Source of the DNA: Holophagales bacterium
GTDB lineage: Bacteria > Acidobacteriota > Thermoanaerobaculia > UBA5066
Direction of reading: 5' to 3'
DNA length: 64,000 bases
Assembly: GCA_016716705.1 (NCBI GenBank)
Contig: JADJVF010000005.1
Coordinates: forward strand, 1-64,000
Both the position numbers and the translations under genes were made by a program. The notes beneath the pieces were generated by a model. That model was not told the origin of the DNA. It searched no databases and worked only from the letters and a program-made list of their open reading frames with translations. Positions 30,517 through 39,570 of the stretch are shown piece by piece; position 1 is the stretch's first letter, and each line of letters opens with the position of its first letter.

Positions 30517-31994
30517 CGTCGGATCTCGACCTCCTGCTCGACGGGCCGGCCCACGAGCTGGCCGCGGCCGTTTCCGCCCGAGGGTTCACCGCACGCCAGG
30601 TGGCGGAGGCTTCGCTCGCGCGTGCAGTGAAGAGCCGGGCCCTTCACGGGTCGTTCCTTCACGTCGCCCCGGCGGCCGCTCTCGCGGCGGCGGACGAGGT
30701 CGACCGGCGCGTCGCCTCGGGGGAGCTGATGCCGCTCGCGGGCGTGCCGCTTGCCGTGAAGGACAACGTAAACGTGGCCGGCCTGCCGTCGACGGCGGGT
30801 TCGAGGATCCTCGCAGGATTCGTCGCGGCGGACGACGCGACGTGCGTCGAACGGCTGAAGGCGGCCGGGTGCGTCGTCGTCGGAAAGACGAGCTGCGACG
30901 AATTCGGAATGGGCTCCTCGAACGAGAGCTCGGCGTTCGGGCCGGTCCGCAACCCGTGGGACACCTCGCGCGTTCCCGGCGGCTCGTCGGGCGGGTCGGC
31001 CGCCGCCGTTGCGGCGCTCGCGGTCCCGCTCGCGATCGGGACGGACACCGGCGGTTCGGTGCGGCAGCCGGCGTCCTTCTGTTCCCTCGTGGGCGTCAAG
31101 CCGACATACGGGCGGGTCCCTCGCTACGGTCTCCTCGCCTACGCCTCGTCGCTCGACCAGGCGGGGCCGCTCGCGAGAAACGTCCGCGACGCCGCCCTCG
31201 CCCTCGCCGCGATGTCGGGCCCCGATCCCCGGGATGCCACCTCGCTCCGCTCCGCTCCGCCCGAGCTCCTCGGGCGCATCGAGGCCGGAGCGGCCGGGAC
31301 GCGGATCGGCCTTCTCGCCGAGGCCGAGGCGCCCGAGGGCGGGCTCGACTCCGACGTCGGCGCCGCGCTCGAAACGACGGCGCGGCGCCTCGAATCGGCG
31401 GGGGCGACGCTCGTCCGCGTCTCGGTGCCGCGCGTCTCGCTGGCCGTGGCGGCGTACTACATCCTCGCGACCGCGGAGGCCTCCTCCAACCTCGCCCGCT
31501 ACGACGGGGTCCGGTACGGCGCGCGGCGGGAGGGGGACGGCCTGTCGGGCCTCTACCGCGCGACGCGCACCGCCGGGTTCGGGCCCGAGGTGAAGCGGCG
31601 GATCCTGCTCGGGACGTTCGCACTGTCGTCCGGCTATCGCGAGGCGTGGTACGAGCGTGCCCAGCGCGTTCGCGCCCTGCTGGCGATCGACTTCGCGGAC
31701 GCCTTCCGCTCGTGCGACGCGATCCTCTGTCCCACGGCGCCCGAGCCGGCGTTCGGGATCGGGGAGAAGAGCGCGGACCCGCTCTCGATGTACCTCGCCG
31801 ACGTCTTCACCGTGCCGGCGAGCCTCGCGGGGCTCCCGGCGCTCTCGGTCCCGGCCGGGCTCTCGCGGGACCGGCTCCCGATCGGGATGCAGCTCGCCGG
31901 CCCGGCGGGCTCCGAGCCGCTGCTCCTCGCGCTGGGCCGCGAGGTCGAGCGGGCCTCGGGTGAGTGGGGCCGTCCGCCGGGCGCAATCCGTTGA
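30513..31994 (+). CDS. gatA: Asp/Glu-tRNA amidotransferase subunit A
   Basis: 493 residues. This subunit releases ammonia from glutamine for amidation of mischarged Glu-tRNA(Gln) or Asp-tRNA(Asn). The amidase Ser-cisSer-Lys triad is visible: Lys83 (PLAVKDNVN), Ser158 in the Gly/Ser signature PGGSSGGSAAAVAA, and Ser182 (GTDTGGSVRQPASFC). Residues KPTYGRVPRYGLLAYASSLD are the expected downstream block. It is translationally coupled to gatC upstream and to the amidase gene downstream (TTGA overlap). Confidence 0.96.
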   Translation: MTSDLDLLLDGPAHELAAAVSARGFTARQVAEASLARAVKSRALHGSFLHVAPAAALAAADEVDRRVASGELMPLAGVPLAVKDNVNVAGLPSTAGSRILAGFVAADDATCVERLKAAGCVVVGKTSCDEFGMGSSNESSAFGPVRNPWDTSRVPGGSSGGSAAAVAALAVPLAIGTDTGGSVRQPASFCSLVGVKPTYGRVPRYGLLAYASSLDQAGPLARNVRDAALALAAMSGPDPRDATSLRSAPPELLGRIEAGAAGTRIGLLAEAEAPEGGLDSDVGAALETTARRLESAGATLVRVSVPRVSLAVAAYYILATAEASSNLARYDGVRYGARREGDGLSGLYRATRTAGFGPEVKRRILLGTFALSSGYREAWYERAQRVRALLAIDFADAFRSCDAILCPTAPEPAFGIGEKSADPLSMYLADVFTVPASLAGLPALSVPAGLSRDRLPIGMQLAGPAGSEPLLLALGREVERASGEWGRPPGAIR

Positions 31995-33952
31995 CGAGGT
32001 CCCCCCTCCGTCTCCTTCTCCTGGCGCTGCTGCTGCTGCCGTCTCTCCTCGTTGCCGCGCAGGAGCCGCCGAAGCGCGTCGACGTCTCCGAGGACTTCTC
32101 GGCCGTCCTCGACGACGGCGCGATCGTCGTCGAGGTGCGTCCCCTCGAGGGCGAGTCCGTCGCCGAGTTCGCGCGGCGCGTCTCTCGCGACGAGGCGTCC
32201 GCCGCGAGGCTCCTCGCCCTCGCGACGCCCCCGTCCCGGACGCGGACGATTCTGCTGCCGTACGCGGGCCTCTCGGACGAGACGCGGCTCGCCGCCGTGC
32301 GCGCCCTCTTCCCGTCGGATGCGCGCGCGACGATCGGCTGGCTGCACGCGGCCGTCGGAACCGAGCCGCTCGCGTCGATCGCCTCCTGGTTCACCGGCGA
32401 CGAACGCCTCGCGGGCCGGCTCGCGGAGCTGAACGGGCTGACCGGCCCGTTCGTCACGCGCGGGACCCTCGTGAAAGTGCCCGTCGAGTACCTCCTCGCG
32501 CCGTTCCGGGACGCCGAGCCGATTCCCGACGAGGAGCCGCCGCGCCTCGAGTACGGCTCGGACGCGAAAGGGAAGTACGCCGTCTACCGCCTGAAGCGGA
32601 AGGAGGCGCTCTATTCCGCCGTCGTCGTGAGGTTCACCGGACGTCTCCACGCCGGGGACGTCATCCAGCTCGCGCTGGACATCGCCCTGCGTTCGGGCAT
32701 CGACGACGTCCACGGGATCCCCGTCGGCTTCCCGGTGAAGATCCCGCTCGAGCTCCTCTCGGAGGAATACCTCCCGCCGGATGACCCCAAGACCGCGGCG
32801 CGGGAAAAGGAGCGGGCCGAGGCGGCGCTCTTCGCCACGCCCGCGAAGGCTCGAGGCCTCGCCGGAGTTCGCGTCGTGATCGACGCCGGACACGGCGGGC
32901 GCGACACCGGGACCCTCCACCACGGCGTCTGGGAGTCGACCTACGTCTACGACGTCGCCTCTCGCCTGCGGAACGTCCTCCTCGGGACGACGCGCGCCGA
33001 GGTCGTCATGATGACGCGCGAGCCGGGAATCGGCTGGGAGGTGCCGGATCGCGACCGGCTCCCGGACCGCAAGGCCCGAGTCCTCCTGACCGACCCTCCC
33101 TACTCGCTGACGGACCCGACAGCGGGCGTGAACCTCCGGTGGTACCTCGCGAACGCCATCCTGAGGCGCCCCGGTCCGGGCGGCAGGCCGATTCCGCCGG
33201 AGAGGACCGTCTTCCTCTCCCTCCACGCCGACTCCCTCCACCCGTCGGTCCGTGGCGCCATGGCGTACGTTCCGGGCGAGCGGTTCCTCCGCTCGAGCTA
33301 CGGCCGCGCCACACCGTTCTACCGGACGTTTCGCGAAGTCCGCGACGAGCCGGTCGTCTCGTTCACGAAGAAGGAGCGCGTCCTGGCCGAGGGGGCGTCG
33401 ACCTCGCTCGCCGAGAGGCTGATCGGCGCGTTCCGACGCCGGAGCCTTCCCGTCCACCAGTTCCGGCCGGTGAGGACGCACGTCATCCGCTCGGGGCGGG
33501 AGTGGGTGCCGGCGGTCCTGCGCTACAACAAGATTCCCAACCGCGTCCTCTTCGAGCTCTCGAACCTCTCGAACGACGAGGACCGAGAGCTCACCCTCAC
33601 GCGGGCGTTCCGGCAGCAGTCCGCCGAAGCGCTGGCGGAAGGGCTCATCGCCTTCTTCGGCGGGAACGCGGCCCCGGAGGGAGGCGCGGCAGCCCCCGCG
33701 CCCGGGGCGGGCCCGGCGCCGTCCGCGTCCGGCCGTGCGACCGTCGTCCCGACGGCCGCCGCCGGTCCGGTCGCCGATGCGTCCGTGCACGAGATCGCCG
33801 GACCCTGGCCGGAAATCTCCGGGCCGTGGCCGAGCAGGTCCGGGCGCGGTCCCTCCGCGGCGAAGGGTCCCTCCCCGATGCCGAAACCGGCGTCGAAGGC
33901 GACTCCGAAGCCGACGCGGAAGCCGAAGCGAACGTCCCGCCGGCGCGGCTAG
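31991..33952 (+). CDS. N-acetylmuramoyl-L-alanine amidase (Amidase_3)
   Basis: 653 residues from the TTG at 31991. That start gives a clean signal peptide (TRSPLRLLLLALLLLPSLLV) and overlaps the gatA stop; a GTG at 31964 would add nine residues. Residues 30-290 are a long N-terminal region of unknown fold with EVRPLEGESVAEFARRVS and a possible LysM-like part. The catalytic domain has VVIDAGHGGRDTG (zinc His near residue 298), the Glu of GVWESTYVYD, SLHADSLHPSVRG and RVLFELSNLSNDEDREL. The C-terminus is an Ala/Pro then Lys/Arg-rich tail. It cleaves the amide between muramic acid and the stem peptide, in the periplasm. Its stop shares CTAG with the convergent transporter gene. Confidence 0.85.
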   Translation: MTRSPLRLLLLALLLLPSLLVAAQEPPKRVDVSEDFSAVLDDGAIVVEVRPLEGESVAEFARRVSRDEASAARLLALATPPSRTRTILLPYAGLSDETRLAAVRALFPSDARATIGWLHAAVGTEPLASIASWFTGDERLAGRLAELNGLTGPFVTRGTLVKVPVEYLLAPFRDAEPIPDEEPPRLEYGSDAKGKYAVYRLKRKEALYSAVVVRFTGRLHAGDVIQLALDIALRSGIDDVHGIPVGFPVKIPLELLSEEYLPPDDPKTAAREKERAEAALFATPAKARGLAGVRVVIDAGHGGRDTGTLHHGVWESTYVYDVASRLRNVLLGTTRAEVVMMTREPGIGWEVPDRDRLPDRKARVLLTDPPYSLTDPTAGVNLRWYLANAILRRPGPGGRPIPPERTVFLSLHADSLHPSVRGAMAYVPGERFLRSSYGRATPFYRTFREVRDEPVVSFTKKERVLAEGASTSLAERLIGAFRRRSLPVHQFRPVRTHVIRSGREWVPAVLRYNKIPNRVLFELSNLSNDEDRELTLTRAFRQQSAEALAEGLIAFFGGNAAPEGGAAAPAPGAGPAPSASGRATVVPTAAAGPVADASVHEIAGPWPEISGPWPSRSGRGPSAAKGPSPMPKPASKATPKPTRKPKRTSRRRG

Positions 33953-34866
33953 CCGGAGGCTCCCGGGGGCAGGTCCCGGGAGGCTCCGAGCCGCGCCAGC
34001 GCGAGCCCCCCGAGGACGACGGCGGCCGAAGCGAGCTTGGCGCCCGAGAAGCGCTCGCCCGTCCAGAGGGCGGAGGAGACCCCTGCGACGACCGGGACGA
34101 GGACGCCGACCCGGGTGGTGGCGGCGACGCCGAGAACGGCGAGCGCGTGCGCCCAGAGCCGGAAGGAGGCGTAGAGCGGGAAGACCGCCGAAAGGACGAG
34201 GATGACCCAGGTGAGGGTCGAGACGTCGGAGTAGTCCTGCCTTGCCATCGACGGCGCGCAATAGGCGAGGAGCACCGGGGTGCCGAAGGCGAAGGTCGTC
34301 GCGAGGGCCGTGGCGTGCGGGATCCGGCCCGAGAGGCGCGAAGAGGAGACGCTGTAGATCGCCCAGAACGTCGCGGACACGAGGCAGAGGAGGTTCCCGG
34401 AGAGCCCTCCGAGATCGACCGAACCGTGGGCCGCGACGAGGAATCCCGCGACGCCGCACCAGGCCACCGCCGTCCCGGCGACGGCGAGGCGGGGGATCCG
34501 TTCGTACCCGAGCGCGGCCACGATGAGGAGCGCCAGGAGCGGCGACACCGAGTTGAGGAGCGCGGCCGCGAAGCCGCTCGTCCTCTCGACGCCGATGGCG
34601 AAGATCGGCTGGTAGACGCCGATGCCCGTCAGGGCGAGAAGGAGGCCGTACCGGCGCAGACCGCGGGGCGGCAGGACCGGTGCGCCGTTGCGCACGGCCC
34701 ACCCGAGGATCAGGGCGGCGGCGATGAGGAACCGCCAGCCGGTGTACGCGAGAGGGGAAAGCTCCTGGTAGGCGACCTTCGTCGCGGGGTAGTTCACGCC
34801 CCAGACGCCGACGCACAGCAGGACGCCGAGGAAGGCCTTCGAACGGATGCTGAGGGGGGAGGGCAC
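33949..34866 (-). CDS. EamA/DMT-family transporter
   Basis: 305 residues with about ten membrane helices as two EamA repeats: GVLLCVGVWGVNYPATKVAY with PLAYTGWRFLIAAALILGWA, and LLCLVSATFWAIYSVSSSRL in the second half. This is the usual architecture of drug/metabolite exporters; the substrate is unknown. GTG start at 34866 with AGAGGAAA 5 bases upstream. The end converges with the amidase gene; the two TAG stops share the palindrome CTAG. Confidence 0.82.
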   Translation of the reverse strand: MPSPLSIRSKAFLGVLLCVGVWGVNYPATKVAYQELSPLAYTGWRFLIAAALILGWAVRNGAPVLPPRGLRRYGLLLALTGIGVYQPIFAIGVERTSGFAAALLNSVSPLLALLIVAALGYERIPRLAVAGTAVAWCGVAGFLVAAHGSVDLGGLSGNLLCLVSATFWAIYSVSSSRLSGRIPHATALATTFAFGTPVLLAYCAPSMARQDYSDVSTLTWVILVLSAVFPLYASFRLWAHALAVLGVAATTRVGVLVPVVAGVSSALWTGERFSGAKLASAAVVLGGLALARLGASRDLPPGASG

Positions 34867-34881
34867 TGACGTTTCCTCTGC

Positions 34882-34887
34882 TATATT
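34882..34887 (+). promoter_or_regulatory. putative -10 (TATATT) of the ABC exporter operon
   Basis: GCTATATTTC lies 75 bases upstream of the ATPase ATG, which has its own ribosome site, in the 96-bp divergent gap. No clear -35. Confidence 0.4.
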
Positions 34888-34962
34888 TCAAGGGCTTTTT
34901 CGGTAGAAGGCGGCGCGTCACCTGCGCCGCGCTCTGCCCGTCCGCGGAGGGACTGCACGACG

Positions 34963-35969
34963 ATGCTTGAGGTTGAAGCGCTCCGCAAGTCGTTCTACGG
35001 AACGGTGGCCGTCGACGACGTGTCGTTCCGGGTCGAGAGCGGAGAGATCCTGGGCTTCCTCGGCCCGAACGGGGCCGGGAAGACGACGACGATGCGGATG
35101 ATCACCGGGTTCCTCGAGCCGGGCTCGGGAAAGGTGACCGTCGACGGGATCGACGCCGCCGCCAGGCCCAGGGAGGCACGGGCCCGCATCGGCTACCTCC
35201 CCGAGACCCTCGCCCTCTACCCCGAGATGCGGGTCCGGGAGTACGTGAAGTTCCGGGCCGAGCTCTGCGGCGTACCGCGGAGGGAAACGAAGAGCCGCGT
35301 CGACGACGCCCTCGCCACCTGCTTCGTCGACGACGTGGCGCAGAAGCCGATCGGGAACCTCTCCAAGGGCTACCGGCAGCGCGTCGGGCTCGCCGCGGCC
35401 CTCGTCCACGGGCCGAAGGTCCTCGTCCTGGACGAGCCGACGGTCGGCCTCGACCCGCGGCAGATCGTGAAGGTCCGCGAGCTGATCCGCGACCTGAGGA
35501 AGGACCACACGATCCTCCTCTCGACGCACATCCTCCCGGAGGTCGAGCTCGTCTGCGACCGGGTCGTCATCATCGACCGCGGGAAGATCGTCGCCACCGG
35601 GACCCCGGAGACGCTCCGCCAGCAGCTGACGCAGGCGCCGGGCCTGGCCGTCGGCCTGAAGGGGGAGATCCCCGAAGCCGACGGCATCCTCCGCCAGCTC
35701 CCGGCGTCGTCCACGCCTCGCGCATGGGTGTGGGGGGCGAGACGCGGGTTCTCCTGGAAGCCGACCGGGGCTCCGACCTCCGCGAGAGCGTCTTCCGCGA
35801 GTGCGTCGCCCGCGGCTGGACGGTGCTCGAGCTCTCGTCCCGGCAGGCGACCCTCGAGGACGTCTTCGTCCGCCTTCTCGCGGCGCGGGACGCCGAAGGG
35901 GCCGAGAAGCCCGACGACCTGCCCGCCGCCGTCGAGGAAGGCGAGTCCCGCGGGGAGGCCCGGTCGTGA
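34963..35969 (+). CDS. ABC transporter ATP-binding protein, GldA-like (one frameshift)
   Basis: About 335 residues after repair. Walker A GPNGAGKTT (34-42), Q-loop replaced by the YLPETLALYPEM block, signature LSKGY (133-137), Walker B VLVLDEP and switch STHIL. The sequence type (YLPE, STHILPEVE) is that of the ABC-2 / GldA branch. The frame fails at 35700-35702 because a C is missing from a C run; restoring it gives RQLPGVVHASRMGVGGETRV and continues to the stop at 35969. The C-terminal domain (LSSRQATLEDVFVRLL) is the usual one for this branch. ATG at 34963 has GGAGGGA upstream. The stop overlaps the permease GTG. Confidence 0.88.
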
Positions 35970-36703
35970 AGGCGCTCCTGGCCATCCTCAAGCGCGAGTT
36001 CCTCGCCTATTTCTTCTCGCCGCTGGCCTACGTCGTCCTGACGGCGTTCCTCTTCATCAACGGCTACGTCTTCTACGCGATCCTCCTGTCGCTCAACAGC
36101 CCGGAGACGTCGCGGCAGGAGCTGATGGCCCTCTTCTTCAAGAACGTCTTCTACTGGATCTTCATGATGCTCGTCTCCTCGATCGTGGCGATGCGCCTGA
36201 TCGCCGAGGAGCGCAAGTCGGGCTCCATCGAGGCGCTCCTGACGGCTCCCGTGGGCGAAGGAACCGTCGTGACCGGCAAGTTCCTCGGCGGCTTCACCTT
36301 CTTCGTCTTCCTGTGGCTCCCGACGGTCCTCTACCCGGTCGCGCTCTCGCGCTACGGGAGGATCGACTTCGGGCCGATCGCCTCCGGCTACCTCGGCATC
36401 GCCCTCTTCGGAGCGCTCTTCATCGCCGCGGGGACCTTCGCCTCGTCCCTGACGAAGAACCAGATCATCGCGGCGATCGTCAGCTTCGTGATGATCCTCG
36501 CGATCTTCCTGGCGGGGATCTTCCGCGAGCTCGTCACGGACCCGAACCTGAAGGAAGCCCTCTCCTACCTGAACCTGATCGAGCACATGGACGACTTCGC
36601 CCGCGGCATCGTCGACACGCGCCGCATCGTCTACGTCCTCTCCTCCGTCGTCTTCTTCCTCCTCCTGTCCGCCAGGGTCCTGCACGGAAACAAGGGGAAA
36701 TGA
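35966..36703 (+). CDS. ABC-2 type permease, GldF-like
   Basis: 245 residues with six predicted membrane helices. KREFLAYFFSPLAYVVLTAF at the N-terminus and RLIAEERKSGSIEALLTAPV in the first loop are the marks of GldF/NosY-type ABC-2 permeases. GTG start at 35966 in a GTGA overlap with the ATPase stop, and an ATGA overlap with the next gene, so the three are one translational unit. It pairs with the ATPase and the GldG-like protein; in Bacteroidetes the Gld version is needed for gliding, elsewhere the cargo is unknown. Confidence 0.87.
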   Translation: MKALLAILKREFLAYFFSPLAYVVLTAFLFINGYVFYAILLSLNSPETSRQELMALFFKNVFYWIFMMLVSSIVAMRLIAEERKSGSIEALLTAPVGEGTVVTGKFLGGFTFFVFLWLPTVLYPVALSRYGRIDFGPIASGYLGIALFGALFIAAGTFASSLTKNQIIAAIVSFVMILAIFLAGIFRELVTDPNLKEALSYLNLIEHMDDFARGIVDTRRIVYVLSSVVFFLLLSARVLHGNKGK

Positions 36704-38153
36704 TGAGCGACGGAAAGACGGTTTCCCGCATCAACCTCGCCGTCGCCGTCCTGCTGGGCGTCGGGATCCTGGGCCTCGTCAACTGGATCGGGGCGCGCCA
36801 CTACCGGAGGTTCGACTGGACGAGCTCCGGGCTCTACACCCTGTCGGAGAAGTCGACGCAGGTCCTGAAGGCGCTCCGGCAGCCCGTCGCGGTGACGGTC
36901 TTCATGACCGAGGGATCGCCGCTCTACGCCGAGACGCAGGAGCTGCTCCGGCGCTACCAGGCGGCCACGCCCCTCCTCAAGGTCGAGACCCTCAACCCCG
37001 AGCGGAACCCGGCCCGCGCGCAGGCGTTCCTGAAGGAGACGGGAGTCATGCAGCTCTCCGTCGTCTTTCGCGCGGGGAGAAGAAGAAGGCCGTCTCCCTC
37101 GAGCAGCTCGCCGAGTTCGATTTCCAGCGCGCCCAGATGGGGGGCGAGCCCGCCCTCAAGGCGTTCAAGGGAGAGCAGGAGTTCACGGCGGCCATCCTGA
37201 CCGTGACGCAGGAGAAGAGCCCGAAGGTCGTCTTCACGAAGGGGCACGGCGAGCGCGCGGTCCAGGGACGCTCGCGCGACGGGCTCGAGCGGGTCGTCGA
37301 GGCCCTGAAGCAGGACAATTGCACGGTCGAGGAGTGGGACAGCCTCGTGGACCAGAAGGTGCCGGCGAAGACGGACCTAGTGGTCGTCGCCGGACCGCGG
37401 ACCGGGTTCACGTTTCCCGAGACCGACGCCTTGAAGGCGTATCTCGCGGAAGGGGGGAGGGCGCTCCTTCTCCTCGACCCCGAGTTCGCCCCGGGGAGCG
37501 GGAACCGGATGGTCGATCTCGGGCTCGGCCCGGTTCTCGACGCGTTCGGCGTCCGTCTCGGCGACGACATCGTCGTCGATCCGAAGAACGCCCTGCCTCT
37601 CATGGGGCCGGAAACCGTCGTCGCCCGGAGCTTCCGGAGCCATACCGTCACCAGGCTCCTCGAGGGGCTCCCGGTCGTCTTCCCGGTCATCCGGTCCGTC
37701 GGTCTGGTCGACAAGCTCCCGGCGGGCGTCACGGCGACCGTTCTCATCGAGACCTCTGCGGACGGATGGGGCGAGACGAACCTCGCCGACCTCGAGACGA
37801 AGGTCGAGAAGGACGACCGGGACCTGGCCGGGCCGGTGCCGCTCGCCGTTGCGGCCGAGACCGGGGCCGGGACCGGGTCCGCCATGAAGGCCCGTCTCGT
37901 CGTCGTCGGCGACGCCGACTTCGCGTCGACGGGGGGCATCGCCAACGCCGCGAACCTCTACCTCCTGACGTCGTCCGTGAACTGGCTGCTCGACCGGGAG
38001 TCCCTCGTCTCGATTCCGCCGAAGTCCACCGACCAGGTCGCGGTCGTCCTCTCGCGCGGCGACATCGCCCGAATCACCCTCTTCGTCCTCCTGATCCTCC
38101 CGGCGTGCGCCATCGGGCTCGGAATCGTGGTCTGGCTCAAGAGGCGCCGCTGA
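36700..38153 (+). CDS. GldG-like ABC auxiliary protein (one frameshift)
   Basis: About 484 residues after repair. An N-terminal membrane helix (INLAVAVLLGVGILGLVNWI) is followed by YTLSEKSTQVLKALRQPVAV, the typical opening of the GldG / DUF4350-type periplasmic domain. A C-terminal helix (LFVLLILPACAIGLGIVVWL) closes the protein. The frame is lost in a G4 run at 37074-37077: one G is missing, and restoring it gives VVFRAGEKKKAVSLEQLAEF through to the downstream frame. The ATG at 36700 overlaps the permease stop; AAGGGGAA precedes it. The domain probably helps the exporter act in the periplasm. Confidence 0.83.
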
Positions 38154-38163
38154 GGGACGCACC

Positions 38164-39570
38164 ATGTCGACTCGGAAGCTCCTGATCCTGACCGGCGTCT
38201 TCCTCGCCCTGCTCGCGTTCGTCGTCTTCTGGGAGCGCCACCAGCCGACGTCGGAGCAGAAAGCGACGTCGAAAAGACGCCTCTTCGACCTCGAACCGAA
38301 GGAGGTCGTCGGCCTCTCGTTCGAGCGTCCGGGGCAGCAGCCGGTGGACCTCTCCCGGAAGGAAGGGCAGTGGGTCCTCGATGGGGCCAAGGGGGGGGCT
38401 GCCGACGCGACGACGGCGGACGGGCTCGTTTCGGACCTCTCGCGTCTCGACCTCCTCGGAGAGACACGAACGAGCTTCGACCCCAAGGAGTACGGTCTCG
38501 ACGCGCCGAAGGTGAAGGTGACCGTGAAGATGAAGGACGGCTCCTCGCGGACCGTCCTCTTCGGCGAGGCGATCCCCGGGGCCGACGCGACGGCCGCCGC
38601 CGAGGGCGGGCGCTTCGGTTCCGTGAAGTTCGCCCCGATCGCCCAGCTGACGAAGCCGTACGACGAGTACCGCTCCCGGAGCCTCGTAGACACTCCTGCG
38701 GCCGACATCACCCGCGTCACCGTCGCCCGCGGCCCGAACAGGGTCGTGGCGGTCCGCGACTCGACGGGAGGCTGGCGGCTCGAGCAGCCGGTGACGGATC
38801 TGGCGTCCGGGACGTTCGTCGACCAGCTCCTCGCAGACCTCGCCGGGGTCCGTGCCACCGAGTTCCCCGCCGTGGGACCGGCCGACCTGCCGCGGATCGG
38901 CCTGGCGCCCCCGGGAGCCGAGGTCGTCCTCGAGAAGGGGAGCGAAGTCGTCTCCCGGCTCGCATTCGGGGCTGCGAGGGCGGATGCCGCGGGGAAGCTC
39001 TTCGCGAGCCGCGACGGCGTCGTCATGGTCGTCGACGACCGTGCGCAGGAGAGCCTCGGCAAGGAGCTCTCGGCCTTCCGCGAGGGCAAGCTCCTCCCGC
39101 TCGATACCTGGCTCGTGACCCGCGTCGTTTTCGAGAGCGGAGCGCTCCGGACCGGAGCGGAGAAGCTCGACGGAGCGTGGCGGTCGGCCGGTCGCGAGAT
39201 CGAGGGCCGGGTCGCGGACGACCTCCTCGACAGGCTTTCACGGACCGAGGTGCGCCGGTTCGTGCCGGTGAAGGAGCTTGCGACGATCGGGCTGGCGACG
39301 GTCCGTCGGAAGAAGCCGGTGCCGGCGGGGAAGGTGGAAGTCCTTCTGGAAAAGGCGAAGGAGCCGATCCGGGTCGACTTTTTCGTATCGCGAGAGCTCG
39401 AGACCGAGAAGCTCGTCGCCGTGCAGGTGACCGGACGGGGCGACACGCTCGTCGTCGACGCGAGCGTCTGGGACGACATCCTCTCCCTGGCAAGCCGCCT
39501 GAAGTCCGCCCCGGCGGCGCTCGCGCCGGATGCGGCGGCCGCCAGCGGGCCGGACGCCCGGAAGCGCTAG
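38164..39570 (+). CDS. DUF4340 protein
   Basis: 468 residues. One N-terminal helix (LLILTGVFLALLAFVVFWER), then two to three copies of the DUF4340 beta-rich unit: LFDLEPKEVVGLSFERPGQQ, DLLGETRTSFDPKEYGLDAP and TRVVFESGALRTGAEKLDG. DUF4340 proteins regularly follow gldF/gldG-like genes and are thought to be part of the same envelope complex; the molecular role is unknown. It begins 10 bases after the GldG-like stop. Its TAG stop shares CTAG with the convergent pentapeptide gene. Confidence 0.85.
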   Translation: MSTRKLLILTGVFLALLAFVVFWERHQPTSEQKATSKRRLFDLEPKEVVGLSFERPGQQPVDLSRKEGQWVLDGAKGGAADATTADGLVSDLSRLDLLGETRTSFDPKEYGLDAPKVKVTVKMKDGSSRTVLFGEAIPGADATAAAEGGRFGSVKFAPIAQLTKPYDEYRSRSLVDTPAADITRVTVARGPNRVVAVRDSTGGWRLEQPVTDLASGTFVDQLLADLAGVRATEFPAVGPADLPRIGLAPPGAEVVLEKGSEVVSRLAFGAARADAAGKLFASRDGVVMVVDDRAQESLGKELSAFREGKLLPLDTWLVTRVVFESGALRTGAEKLDGAWRSAGREIEGRVADDLLDRLSRTEVRRFVPVKELATIGLATVRRKKPVPAGKVEVLLEKAKEPIRVDFFVSRELETEKLVAVQVTGRGDTLVVDASVWDDILSLASRLKSAPAALAPDAAAASGPDARKR

